Source: Nocardioides sp.
GTDB taxonomy: Bacteria > Actinomycetota > Actinomycetes > Propionibacteriales > Nocardioidaceae
Direction: 5' to 3'
Assembly: GCA_037045645.1 (NCBI GenBank)
Contig: JBAOIH010000001.1
Coordinates: forward strand, 806,001-870,000
Length of the DNA stretch: 64,000 nt
Part shown: positions 42,800 through 51,766 of the stretch, piece after piece
How the letters are laid out: the number at the start of each line of letters is the position of its first letter
How positions within the stretch are numbered: the stretch's first letter is position 1
Program-made: the position numbers and the translations under genes
Notes under the pieces: generated by a model
Seen by the model: the letters and a program-made list of their open reading frames with translations, nothing else
Told to the model about the DNA's origin: nothing
Databases searched by the model: none

Positions 42800-43726
42800 G
42801 TGACCCTAACTGCCCAGACGGCATCCGACGTCGTCATCGGCGTCCAGTCTTTGCTGTACGACACCCCGATCACCTCGATCGAGCGGATGCTGGCCGCGCT
42901 CGACAACTCCTCGATGATCGGACTGCGCGAGCACCGGTGCTCGGGCTTCGTCGTCACACTCGGTGACGGTTCCAGCCGCCGGGTGCTGGAGGAAGCCGAC
43001 GTGGCCCGCCTCCAAGCGGCGTACCCGCACATCCACAACATCCGCTATCACTGGTTCGGTTACAACATCGGTACTGCGGGCGGTCACAACGCGATGGTCG
43101 ACCTGCTGCCGGAACCGACCCACGTGATCTTCTCCAACCCCGATGTCGTGGTCGAACCACGGGCGATCTGGCGGATGCTGGAAGCATTCGACGACCCCGA
43201 CGTGGGCTTCGTCGAGGCCAAACAACTGCCGATCGAGCATCCCAAGGACTTCGCGAGCCGCAGCGGGCTCACCGGGTGGGCGACCACCGCGTTCGCGATG
43301 ACGCCGAAGACGCTCTTCAAAGAACTCGAGGGCTTCGACGCCGAGTCCTTCTTCATGTACTGCGACGATGTCGACTACTCGTGGCGGGTGCGTGAGGCGA
43401 ACAAGAAGGTGATCTACCAAGCCGGTGCCGTGGTCTTCCACGACAAATATCTCTCGCTCGACGGCGACTGGCAGCCGACCAGCGCCGAGGTCAGGTACTC
43501 GGCCGAGGCTGCTCTCTTCCTGGCCGACAAGTGGTCCCGCCCCGCGCTCGTGGAGAGTCTGCTGAAGACGTTCGAGGATCCCAAGATGGACAGCGTCTAT
43601 CACGAAGCGGCCAAGAAGTACCGCCGGCGACGTCGTCGTGGTCTGCTCGTGGAACGCCGTGATCCGGAGAAGGCCATCGGCTATTTCAAGAACTCCCGCT
43701 ATGCAGAGCACAGGTTCCCGTTGTGA
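42800..43726 (+). CDS. Family 2 glycosyltransferase (rhamnosyltransferase-like)
   Basis: A 308-residue cytoplasmic GT-A enzyme. FSNPDVVVEPRAIW holds the metal-binding acidic motif, and FMYCDDVDYSWRV is the acceptor-side region typical of rhamnosyltransferase-like GT2 proteins. The C-terminus is basic (KKYRRRRRRG). GTG 42800 is overlapped by nothing upstream. The stop overlaps the next start as GTGA, so it is coupled to the methyltransferase-glycosyltransferase fusion. Confidence 0.85.
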   Translation: MTLTAQTASDVVIGVQSLLYDTPITSIERMLAALDNSSMIGLREHRCSGFVVTLGDGSSRRVLEEADVARLQAAYPHIHNIRYHWFGYNIGTAGGHNAMVDLLPEPTHVIFSNPDVVVEPRAIWRMLEAFDDPDVGFVEAKQLPIEHPKDFASRSGLTGWATTAFAMTPKTLFKELEGFDAESFFMYCDDVDYSWRVREANKKVIYQAGAVVFHDKYLSLDGDWQPTSAEVRYSAEAALFLADKWSRPALVESLLKTFEDPKMDSVYHEAAKKYRRRRRRGLLVERRDPEKAIGYFKNSRYAEHRFPL

Positions 43727-45567
43727 GTGAAGCGCACAAATACGACAACGCCGTCCAGCCCGACAACAAGTTCGGACACACGCTGGTCCTGCTGGAGCGC
43801 CACCTGGGTGCGCGCGAGGTCGAGGAGGACACGCAGGCGATCCATCTGGACCTGGCGTGCGGGTACGGCCACATCGCCGACCCGATCATCGACAAGTTCG
43901 GCCTGCACTACGTCGGCGTGGACGTCGACGACGACGAACTCGACACGTTGCGTGAGCGCGGACTCGAAGCACACGCGGCCGACCTGACCGATCCGGACGT
44001 CGCGGACCGGCTGGCCGAGATCATCGACGGCCGGCCGGTCGCGTCCATCACCTTCCTCGACGGGTTGGAGCACCTCACCGACGGCCGCCCCTCCCTGCGC
44101 GCGGTCGGGTCGATCCTGGCGGCGAACCGTGCGATCGCCGTGACTTCGGTGCCCAATGTCACCCATGTCGATGTGGGCCTCAAGACGCTGATGGGGCAGT
44201 GGACCTACACCGAGGCCGGACTGCTCGACATCACCCACTATCAACTCTTCAGCCATGACTCGCTGGTGGAGACGATGGCGCAGTGCGGTCTGCGCAAGAT
44301 CGACACCCACGATGTGCTGTTGGCGCGCAGCGACCAGTTCTTCCCCGAGGACCACGTCGCGCTCAACACCACGACGCCGATGTCGGCGTGGCTGCGTGGC
44401 GTACGCGATCAGGCCGAACCGCACGGGCTGGTCAACCAGTTCGTCTGGGCGTTGACCGCCGCGCCGCCTCGCCCGGCGCGGGACTTGAACACCCCGCCCA
44501 GGCAGGCCGGCGAGGTCTTCTTGAGCGTCGTGATGCGTACGCAGGGCCGCCGCCCCCAGGAACTGCGCGAGGCACTGTTGTGCCTGAGCGCGCAATCGAG
44601 CCAGGACTTCGAGGTCCTGATCGTGGCGCACAAGACCGAGATCAGCGAGCAGAAGTCGGTCGAGCAGATCATCGAGGATCAGCCGCCGTACCTGAAGGAC
44701 AGAATCCGGCTACTGCTCCTCGACCGTGGCAAGCGTTCGGCACCGATCAACTTCGGTCTGGAGAACGCCAAGGGCCGCTACATCGCCATCTTCGACGACG
44801 ACGACATCGTGATGGGCGACTGGGTCAAGGAGTTCGCCGACGCCGAGCGAGGCTCGCAAGGACGCATCCTGCGCTGTCTCGCACTGCGTCAGGCGGCGTC
44901 GGTGGACACGGTGCTGGGGCACACGGCGATCCGTTCGACCAGCGCGCCTGAGGCGATGTACAGCCCCGAGTTCTCGCTGACCCAGCACCTGGTCGAGAAC
45001 CAGTCACCACCGATCGGTTGGGTGTTCCCGCGCAGCCTCGTCACCGACTTCGGTCTGCGTTATGACGACTCGATGACGACCACGGAGGACTGGGAGTTCC
45101 TGCTCCGCGCGGCCGAGTTGGCAGGCGTACGAGACGTCGGGCGTGGCACGGCGATCTACCGCTGGTGGGAGACCCGGGAGTCCTCGCGCACCGAGCACCC
45201 CCAGCATGAGTGGGCCCAGAACCAGGCAGAGATCGAGCGGCGTATCGATGCCCGCCCCTTCCTGCTGCCTGCCGGTGAGACCCGGCAGTTGCGCGAGGAC
45301 CTTCGCGAGTTGCGACGGCTGCGCAAGCAGGTGCGCCAGCAGCAGCGCGCGATCGGCAAGCTCGAAGTCATCCAGGCTCGCCGCCTGCATCAGATCAACC
45401 GGCTGCGTGGGCGGCTCGCCAAGGCCAAGCAGGCCAAGCCCAAGGGGCCGGTGCTGCGGCCCACCGCGGTGATGCCGGCGCGGCCCGCGACCCGCATGGA
45501 GCGCATGCGCCAGGTATTGCGACCGCGCACGCGGTTGCGGTCATTGGCCCGCCGGGTGCGCCGCTGA
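43723..45567 (+). CDS. Fusion of a SAM methyltransferase and a family 2 glycosyltransferase
   Basis: A 614-residue protein. Residues 1-250 form a class I methyltransferase with LDLACGYGHIAD at about 42-53 and SITFLDGLEHL. Residues about 265-530 form a GT2 domain with SVVMRTQGR, IAIFDDDDIVMGDW and TTTEDWEFLLRAAE. The tail (about 535-614) is a basic Arg/Gln-rich coiled coil ending RSLARRVRR, perhaps a membrane or partner contact. The fusion suggests that a sugar is added and the chain methylated in one step. The GTGA overlap couples it to the gene before. Confidence 0.85.
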   Translation: MSEAHKYDNAVQPDNKFGHTLVLLERHLGAREVEEDTQAIHLDLACGYGHIADPIIDKFGLHYVGVDVDDDELDTLRERGLEAHAADLTDPDVADRLAEIIDGRPVASITFLDGLEHLTDGRPSLRAVGSILAANRAIAVTSVPNVTHVDVGLKTLMGQWTYTEAGLLDITHYQLFSHDSLVETMAQCGLRKIDTHDVLLARSDQFFPEDHVALNTTTPMSAWLRGVRDQAEPHGLVNQFVWALTAAPPRPARDLNTPPRQAGEVFLSVVMRTQGRRPQELREALLCLSAQSSQDFEVLIVAHKTEISEQKSVEQIIEDQPPYLKDRIRLLLLDRGKRSAPINFGLENAKGRYIAIFDDDDIVMGDWVKEFADAERGSQGRILRCLALRQAASVDTVLGHTAIRSTSAPEAMYSPEFSLTQHLVENQSPPIGWVFPRSLVTDFGLRYDDSMTTTEDWEFLLRAAELAGVRDVGRGTAIYRWWETRESSRTEHPQHEWAQNQAEIERRIDARPFLLPAGETRQLREDLRELRRLRKQVRQQQRAIGKLEVIQARRLHQINRLRGRLAKAKQAKPKGPVLRPTAVMPARPATRMERMRQVLRPRTRLRSLARRVRR

Positions 45568-45635
45568 CGGCACTAGTGCTGCGCCGTGTGACGTGCCAGG
45601 CACGTAGACTGCGCCGGTCTCATTCGGAGGTCCCC

Positions 45636-46733
45636 TTGCCCGCACGCCCGCTCGTCTTCGTCGACATGCTCTCCTACACCGGCACCAAAGGGGGGATGGA
45701 GACCTATACCCGGGAGCTCTACCGCGCGATCGGCGAGTCGGATCCGGGGATGGACTTCGTCGCGCTCGCCAGCAAGGAGGGTGCGCGTCTCGACTTGTCG
45801 TGGTTCCCCGGCGAGGTGATCCGCAGCGGTATCAGTGGGGAGAACCGCTTCATCTGGGCGTGGGGGGAGTTGTTCGCCTCCTCACGGCGCGCAACGCGTC
45901 GTGGTGCCGACATGGTGCATTGCCCCGCCACGTTAGGGCCGATGCGTACGCCGATGCCGACGGTGATCACCATTCACGACATGCTCTATTGGAGTCACCC
46001 GGAGTTCATGGTGACGCCCTTCTACACCAAGCCGGTGAAGTGGATGGAGCGCAAGGCGGCAGCCAATGCGACCCGGGTGATCACCGATTCCGAACAGTCT
46101 GCCGACGCGATCCGCAACTTCCTGGACTACCCCGCCGATCGGCTCCACGTCATCCCGTTGGCCGCGACCTCCGTCCGCCGCAGCGACATCCCCTTCGCCG
46201 ACCGGGAACCGCTCGTGATCGGCAGCGGTCAGCGCCGGCCGTACAAGAACTGGGAGTCGCTCATCCGGGCGCTGCCACTGATCCCCGAGGCCGAGCGCCC
46301 CCGCCTGGTGCTCACCGGTGGTGGCCAGGACGACCCGTTGCGTCCGGTCGTCGAGGAGACCGGGATGCAGGCGTGGGTCGAGTTGCGCGGCTGGGTCACC
46401 GAGGAGGAACTGTCGGACCTCTATCGCCGAGCGCGCGCGCTGGCGTTCCCGACGCTGGTCGAGGGTTTCGGCCTGCCGGTGGTCGAGGCGATGGCGTCCG
46501 GACTGCCGGTGATCGCATCCGACATCCCGGTGCTGCGCGAGGTGGGAGCAGACGCCGCCATCTGGATCGACCCGCACGATCTCCATTCGATCGCGACGGC
46601 ACTGCGCTCGACCGTCACCGCTCCCGCGCGACTTGAGGAGCGTGCGCGTGAGGGGCTCGCGCACGCCGAAGAGTTCACCTGGCAGCGCGTCGCTGACCAG
46701 ACCCTCGCGGTCTTCAGGCAGACACTTGGTTGA
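45636..46733 (+). CDS. Family 4 glycosyltransferase
   Basis: A 365-residue GT-B enzyme. SYTGTKGGMETYTREL is the donor-domain start loop, VITIHDMLYW lies mid-protein and VEGFGLPVVEAMASG holds the retaining E-x7-E motif. TTG 45636 is preceded by GGAGG at 5 nt, and a TAGACT box sits at 45605-45610. A longer ATG-started ORF from 45576 would begin upstream of that promoter. Its 3' end overlaps the convergent flippase gene by 20 nt. Confidence 0.87.
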   Translation: MPARPLVFVDMLSYTGTKGGMETYTRELYRAIGESDPGMDFVALASKEGARLDLSWFPGEVIRSGISGENRFIWAWGELFASSRRATRRGADMVHCPATLGPMRTPMPTVITIHDMLYWSHPEFMVTPFYTKPVKWMERKAAANATRVITDSEQSADAIRNFLDYPADRLHVIPLAATSVRRSDIPFADREPLVIGSGQRRPYKNWESLIRALPLIPEAERPRLVLTGGGQDDPLRPVVEETGMQAWVELRGWVTEEELSDLYRRARALAFPTLVEGFGLPVVEAMASGLPVIASDIPVLREVGADAAIWIDPHDLHSIATALRSTVTAPARLEERAREGLAHAEEFTWQRVADQTLAVFRQTLG

Positions 46734-48171
46734 CCCGCGCCTCGCGGGCGAACCACACCAGCGGTGAGCGGGCCAGCAGCCCCACGGCCACCACGAGGGA
46801 CAAGCCGACCCACAACGGCGAACCGTCCCAACGCACGGCGATCTCGGCGGCTCCCGCTGACACTGCGACCAGACCGAGGATCGCTGCCGCCGTCCGCCGC
46901 CCGCCCGCCCCGGTGCGGGCTAAATGCCATAGCGGCACCGCCATCACGAGCAGCTCGGTGAGCCAGGTGATGCGGGCGCTCGCGGCTGCGCCCCACGTGG
47001 GCACCAGCGCCAGGCTCAAGGCGATATTGGCGACCAGCCCGATCACGGCGTACCAGAGGTAGTCGCCACTGCGACCAAGTGACACATAGACGTACGCCAG
47101 AGTCATCGCCGGGACGATCACGGCCGAGAACGGTGCCAGGAGCGCGAGGTAGTGCTCTGCTCCGGGCAGATCCGGACCGATGAGTCGGCGCAGGATCAGT
47201 GAGCCACCGATGAAAGCCGCGCTGCCCATCGCGCCCAGCGCCGTCACCGACACCAGCAGTCGATGGGTGACATCGTCGCTGAGCAGATGCGCTCGCGCCG
47301 TCCTGGCCGCCAGCAGGGGGAGGACTGCCGCCGAGACGACCCCGGCGAGGCCGATCAGTTGCTCGATGAAGAGGAATCCGAAAAGGAATCGGCTGGCCTC
47401 CGCGTCGTCGGTGTAGAGGTTGACGAAGGCGATCGACGTACGCGTGTAGCTGGCGGTGATGATCAGCGCCAGCATCAAGGGCAGCACCTCGCGCACCAGC
47501 GAGGCGCGGTTGGCGCGTGCGGTCGCGGGAGCCATGCCCGCGGTGAGGCTCAACGAGGGTGTCGTGGCGAGTTCGCGCAGGGCGAGCAGCCCGAGCAACG
47601 TCAAAGGTGCGGTGAAGGCGAGCAGTCCCAGCACCGGGATCGGCGCGTGAGTCTGCACGCCGATCCACAGTGCGCCGAGACCGAGGAGCGTGCACAACGT
47701 CTCCCACGCGGTGAGCCGATGCAGCCGCTGGTCGACCTGCAGCCACGGCATCACCAGGGTGACGACCGCGCGGCCGAACACCTGTGCGCCCAACACCGCT
47801 GCGAGCGGTAGCGCGTCCAGACCTCGGACGGCGACCACGAATCCGACCAGCACGACGTACGAGATCGCACCCAGGCCCAGTCGCAGCGGCCAGAAGTGAC
47901 GCGGGTCTGTCGCGGTGCGGGCGTCGGTGGCAAGGCGGCGTACGGTCACCGGCGTCAGCCCCGGCTCCAACAGCACCCCCACCAGCCCGACGGTGGACAG
48001 AACCGTGGCCCAATCGGCGTAGTCGTTGCCCATCCGGGTCGTGACCAGATAGGTGCTGGCCGCCAGCGCGAGCAGCGAGACGGCTCGTGCGACCAGCTGG
48101 GCCAGGGCCGTGTGGGTGGCGCCGACCTGGGACGCGACCGCCGCCGGTCCGGGGCCGGACGGCTTGCTCAT
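46714..48171 (-). CDS. Polysaccharide flippase-like membrane protein (Wzx/MOP type)
   Basis: A 485-residue protein with 12 or more hydrophobic segments and few charged loops. LEPGLTPVTVRRLA and FLFGFLFIEQLIGLAGVVSA resemble O-antigen/teichoic acid flippases. It would move lipid-linked glycan units across the membrane. It reads leftward, overlaps the convergent GT4 gene by 20 nt at its 3' end, and its ATG overlaps the stop of the next GT4 gene as ATGA. Confidence 0.82.
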   Translation of the reverse strand: MSKPSGPGPAAVASQVGATHTALAQLVARAVSLLALAASTYLVTTRMGNDYADWATVLSTVGLVGVLLEPGLTPVTVRRLATDARTATDPRHFWPLRLGLGAISYVVLVGFVVAVRGLDALPLAAVLGAQVFGRAVVTLVMPWLQVDQRLHRLTAWETLCTLLGLGALWIGVQTHAPIPVLGLLAFTAPLTLLGLLALRELATTPSLSLTAGMAPATARANRASLVREVLPLMLALIITASYTRTSIAFVNLYTDDAEASRFLFGFLFIEQLIGLAGVVSAAVLPLLAARTARAHLLSDDVTHRLLVSVTALGAMGSAAFIGGSLILRRLIGPDLPGAEHYLALLAPFSAVIVPAMTLAYVYVSLGRSGDYLWYAVIGLVANIALSLALVPTWGAAASARITWLTELLVMAVPLWHLARTGAGGRRTAAAILGLVAVSAGAAEIAVRWDGSPLWVGLSLVVAVGLLARSPLVWFAREARVNQVSA

Positions 48172-49136
48172 CGCGAAGCCAGCGTGCGGTAGTGCTCGTC
48201 GAGGGTTGCGGCCACGTCGTCCCAGGTCGGGACCGGCAGCGGTGCCGCAGGCCGTGGGCCCAGGGCGCGCAAAGTGGCGTCGAGGTCGGCGAACTCCTCG
48301 ACCAGGTGGACATGAGGCGCGTACGTGCGGGCCAGTTCACGGTTCGCGGGTAGTGGTGAGACCACGATCGGAGTGCCCCACGAGAGCGCTTCGATCAGCG
48401 AGAGAGCCTGGCCCTCCGCACGCGAAAGGTGAACGAGGGCTTTCGCGCCGGCGACCAGAGCGGCCAGCGATGCGCGATCGGAGATCTCGCCTAGCCAGAC
48501 GCCACCTGCCCCGGCCACCACGCGTTCGAAGTCGCGACGCTCGGCCTCGGTGCCCTCGAAGCCCCCCGCGACGACCGGCCGGTGGCCGGCAAGGGCTGCG
48601 ACGGTCTCCGCCTGGCGCTTGCGCCTGCTGATCGAGCCGACCAGGGCGACGTACGACTCCTCGGGTGTGCCAAGGGGTGGTGAGGAGGCGGTCACGGGGA
48701 TGACCCCGTTGGGTACGAGCGCCACCTTGCGAGCGCCCAGGCGAGCGACGAGTTCGGCCTCGTGCTCCGTCTGCGCCACGACCAGGTCCGCGCGCTCCAG
48801 CAGCCGTGCGCGGGCGGCCGGTGACCAACTGGCCAGTGGGGCACGCGCAGACAGCAACTCCACGCGTTCGCGACCCGGTGGCAGCACCAGGACGGGAGAG
48901 ACGACCAGCGGCGAGGGGTTGCGGCGCCAATGTCCGAGTTGATGGCAGACGTCGGCCTCGGCTCCGAAGGCGTGCAGCAGGTCGAAGGCACGCGGGCCTT
49001 CTTCCGCCGCGATCCGGAAGACCTCGTGACCACGTCGGCGCAGGGCTGCCCCGGTCTCTCGGGCCTGCACCTCCAGTCCGCCGCCCCCCAGCGGCGCCGG
49101 CACTCCGCCCAGGATCCCGATGCGCAGCCCCGTCAT
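48168..49136 (-). CDS. Family 4 glycosyltransferase
   Basis: A 322-residue GT-B protein, shorter than usual. GGVPAPLGGGGLEVQARET is the N-terminal loop, VALVPNGVIPV the hinge and RAEGQALSLIEALSWG the E-x7-E motif. ATG 49136 overlaps the upstream methyltransferase stop (ATGA), and its own stop overlaps the flippase start. The three genes form one leftward operon from 49888. Confidence 0.85.
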   Translation of the reverse strand: MTGLRIGILGGVPAPLGGGGLEVQARETGAALRRRGHEVFRIAAEEGPRAFDLLHAFGAEADVCHQLGHWRRNPSPLVVSPVLVLPPGRERVELLSARAPLASWSPAARARLLERADLVVAQTEHEAELVARLGARKVALVPNGVIPVTASSPPLGTPEESYVALVGSISRRKRQAETVAALAGHRPVVAGGFEGTEAERRDFERVVAGAGGVWLGEISDRASLAALVAGAKALVHLSRAEGQALSLIEALSWGTPIVVSPLPANRELARTYAPHVHLVEEFADLDATLRALGPRPAAPLPVPTWDDVAATLDEHYRTLASR

Positions 49137-49888
49137 GAGGCGGTCTTGGTCGCGCGCGCAACCCATCCCAGAGGCAGGGCGTGCCGGTGGTCCAGACGGG
49201 CGTCGAGTTTGGGTGCGGCCTTGGCGAGCAGGGCGCTGAGGACGAGTCCGGTGCCACCCGCTGCGCGCTGTCCCAGGGTGCGGCGTCCCGAGGCGGCGGC
49301 GGTGGAGAGGCCTTGGTGGCGCAGCATGTTGGCGAGTGTGCCGAACCATCCGGTCAGGGGTTCGACACCGATGTCGCCGAACCCGGCGCGCTCCAGCAGT
49401 CCGCGCAGGCCGTGAGAGGTGTAACGGAAATGGTCGTGGGGTTCCTCGTGCAACTCGACGACGAACGGCACCGTGATCAGCAGCCGGCCGTGGGGCGTCA
49501 GGATGCGGTGCAACTCCCGCAAGGCCTGCTCGGGGTTCGCAATGTGTTCCAGCACCTCGGTCAGCAACACCGCATCAAAACACGCGTCCTCGATCGGCAG
49601 AGATGCCAGGTCGCCGACCACGTCGGCCCGCTTGGCGCCGTCATGGACCGACTCGGACCAGTCGTGTGTTCGATAGTCGCAATGGGCGAAGAGGGGACGG
49701 TAGGGCGCGTTGCCTGCCCCGGCATCCAGGACCCGGCTGCCGGGCGGCACCGACGCAGCGAACTCGCGTACGGCCTGCGTGATCGGACCGCGGGCGACCG
49801 GTGACTCGGCGACGAACGCGTCCAGGGCGCCCCTCGCTTCGGAGGAGATGGCAGGCTCGGAAGAGCTGGCAGAAGAGAACCGCGGCAC
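49133..49888 (-). CDS. Class I SAM-dependent methyltransferase
   Basis: A 251-residue protein. SRVLDAGAGNAPYRPL (about 51-66) is the SAM motif I, and LLTEVLEHIANPEQAL and RLLITVPFVVELHE follow, typical of Methyltransf_11 enzymes. GTG 49888 has CAGGCT 7 nt upstream. First gene of the leftward methyltransferase-GT4-flippase operon, divergent from the acetyltransferase. The acceptor is presumably a glycan or lipid of the cluster. Confidence 0.83.
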   Translation of the reverse strand: MPRFSSASSSEPAISSEARGALDAFVAESPVARGPITQAVREFAASVPPGSRVLDAGAGNAPYRPLFAHCDYRTHDWSESVHDGAKRADVVGDLASLPIEDACFDAVLLTEVLEHIANPEQALRELHRILTPHGRLLITVPFVVELHEEPHDHFRYTSHGLRGLLERAGFGDIGVEPLTGWFGTLANMLRHQGLSTAAASGRRTLGQRAAGGTGLVLSALLAKAAPKLDARLDHRHALPLGWVARATKTAS

Positions 49889-49918
49889 GGGGACGAGCCT
49901 GCCATATCAGGGTCGCAC

Positions 49919-49924
49919 TAGAGT
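49919..49924 (+). promoter_or_regulatory. Leaderless -10 box of the acetyltransferase gene
   Basis: TAGAGT followed by 8 nt and ATG 49933. Confidence 0.45.
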
Positions 49925-49932
49925 CTGCGAGC

Positions 49933-50484
49933 ATGAACTTCAGACGGGTCGCGAGCAGGGCACTGCCCAACCCGGAGTGGTTGCTCAATCATGTGGTCAA
50001 CAAGGTGCCGTACACCGCGCAACGGCACCGGATGTATGCGGCGCTGGGCGTGAACTTCGAGGACCCGAGTACGGGATGCCTGATGCTGGGCGTCGAGGTG
50101 CACTCACCACACGACCTGCACGTCGGCCGCAACGTCGTGGTGGGTCCGGGGGCGCTGCTCGACTGCCGTGGCGGCCTGCATATCGGAGCGGACGTCAACA
50201 TCACCGGCAAATGCAGGTTCATGACTGCCAAGCACGACGTGCAGGACGCCGACTTCGTCGCCAGTTTCGACCCGATCCGGATCGGCGACCGGGCGTGGAT
50301 CGCCTTGGGTGCCACCGTGCTGGGCGGGGTGACCATCGGGGAGGGGGCGGTGGTGACCGCCAACGCCACTGTGACCAAAGATGTGGAGCCCTACACCATC
50401 GTCGGGGGCACGCCGGCGGTGAAGATCGGCGAGCGCAATCGCGACCTGCGCTACCACCTCGAATACCGACCGAACTGGACCTGA
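49933..50484 (+). CDS. Hexapeptide-repeat (LbH) acetyltransferase
   Basis: A 183-residue left-handed beta-helix protein of the WcaF/maltose O-acetyltransferase type. Repeats such as HVGRNVVVGPGALLDCRGG and IGDRAWIALGATVLGGVTIG form the coil, with MTAKHDVQD near the active-site His. It likely O-acetylates a sugar of the exported glycan. ATG 49933 is preceded by a -10 box at 8 nt. A longer ORF through the divergent promoter is rejected. The GT4 gene follows after 2 nt. Confidence 0.87.
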   Translation: MNFRRVASRALPNPEWLLNHVVNKVPYTAQRHRMYAALGVNFEDPSTGCLMLGVEVHSPHDLHVGRNVVVGPGALLDCRGGLHIGADVNITGKCRFMTAKHDVQDADFVASFDPIRIGDRAWIALGATVLGGVTIGEGAVVTANATVTKDVEPYTIVGGTPAVKIGERNRDLRYHLEYRPNWT

Positions 50485-50486
50485 TC

Positions 50487-51662
50487 ATGGTGCGCGTCTT
50501 GTGGTTCCATCCGCGGCAGGTGCTGCCCCCACGGGGCGGGGGTGACCTGCGCACGTCCGGTCTCTTGCGCGGCGTACTCGCAGCGGGGCACGAGGTGCTC
50601 TTCGTGCAGCCGGACAACGGACTGCCGTCCGGCCCGGTGCTCGCGGGCGCCGAGTTCGTCACGGTCGACCAGTGGCACGCTCCGGCTCTCGCCGTAGCGA
50701 AGGTGCTGAGTCGCTCGGCGTTGCGCAGCCCCCGCCTGGCCCCGTCAGCGCGTGCGCGTACGAAGACCCGGATCGCGAGGTTCCGTCCCCAGGTGGCGAT
50801 CGTGTCCGAAGTGATGGCACGCCCGTTGGCGGACGCACTGTTGCCGCCTGGAGTGCCGTGGATCTACGACGCTCACAATCTGGAGGGAGACCTCTTCGCC
50901 GCCCACGTGGACGCCGCGACTCGGCCCGCAGAACGAGTCACGCTCAGCGTCGACCAGGCGCGGGTCTCGGCCTCCGAGCGGCGCCTGGCACGCGGTGCAG
51001 ACGCGGTCCTGGCCGTCTCCGAGCACGACGCTTCGGGGCTGCGCCGGATGGCCCCAGGCGTCGACGTGGTGGTTGCGCCCAGTTCGATGGAGGCGCCTGC
51101 GGTGCCCGACCGCCCGGGGGAGGCGCCGCCAACCGCGTTGTTCGTCGGCACCTTGGACTTCACGCCCAACGTGCAGGCGTTGGATTGGCTGTTCGACGAG
51201 ATCGTGCCGGGACTGCGTACGCGGGTGCCCGAATCCCGCATCCTGGTGGTCGGCCGTCGACCGCTCGAACGCCACCGTCGGCTGCTGGAGACGACGACAG
51301 GAGTGGAGTTCTGGGAGGACGCGCCGGACATCGCAGCCGCGTATGCCACCGCGCGGTGCGTGCTGATGCCGTTCCAGACCGCGTCCGGCACCAAGCTCAA
51401 GGCGTACGAGGCGCTCGCCCATGGTGTTCCACTGGTCACCACTCCCCAAGGCATACACGGAGTCGACGTACGTCCGGAGACCGACGTGCTGGTGGCCGAC
51501 GGTGCGGACGATCTGGTGCTGGCCGCGACCAGGTTGCTCACCGACCCGCGGTTGGCCGCCGAATACGGCTCAGCGGGTCGCAGGGCGTTCGAGGAGCGCC
51601 TTTCGTGGCAGGGCGCCACGTGGCCCCAGGTCAACGCGCTGATCGAGCGGCTGGTCTCGTAG
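50487..51662 (+). CDS. Family 4 glycosyltransferase
   Basis: A 391-residue GT-B protein. VLWFHPRQVLPPRGGGDLR is the N-terminal loop, IYDAHNLEGD is characteristic, and ALFVGTLDFTPNVQALDWL and TASGTKLKAYEALAHG mark the donor domain. It resembles sugar transferases with PEP-CTERM/Stp1-like domains. ATG 50487 lies 2 nt after the acetyltransferase stop. Two REP-like elements follow. Confidence 0.85.
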   Translation: MVRVLWFHPRQVLPPRGGGDLRTSGLLRGVLAAGHEVLFVQPDNGLPSGPVLAGAEFVTVDQWHAPALAVAKVLSRSALRSPRLAPSARARTKTRIARFRPQVAIVSEVMARPLADALLPPGVPWIYDAHNLEGDLFAAHVDAATRPAERVTLSVDQARVSASERRLARGADAVLAVSEHDASGLRRMAPGVDVVVAPSSMEAPAVPDRPGEAPPTALFVGTLDFTPNVQALDWLFDEIVPGLRTRVPESRILVVGRRPLERHRRLLETTTGVEFWEDAPDIAAAYATARCVLMPFQTASGTKLKAYEALAHGVPLVTTPQGIHGVDVRPETDVLVADGADDLVLAATRLLTDPRLAAEYGSAGRRAFEERLSWQGATWPQVNALIERLVS

Positions 51663-51669
51663 ACCGTGA

Positions 51670-51763
51670 TGGTTTCGAGACGCCCGCTGCGCGGGCTCCT
51701 CAACCACCGGAAATAGACCGTGATGGTTTCGAGACGCCCGCTGCGCGGGCCCTCAACCACCGG
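51670..51763. repeat. Two REP-like palindromic elements
   Basis: Copies at 51670-51710 and 51724-51763 carry TGGTTTCGAGACGCCCGC and end CAACCACCGG, in 54-bp direct register. They are the same family as 24311-24452 and lie between two convergent genes. Confidence 0.85.
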
Positions 51764-51766
51764 AGA

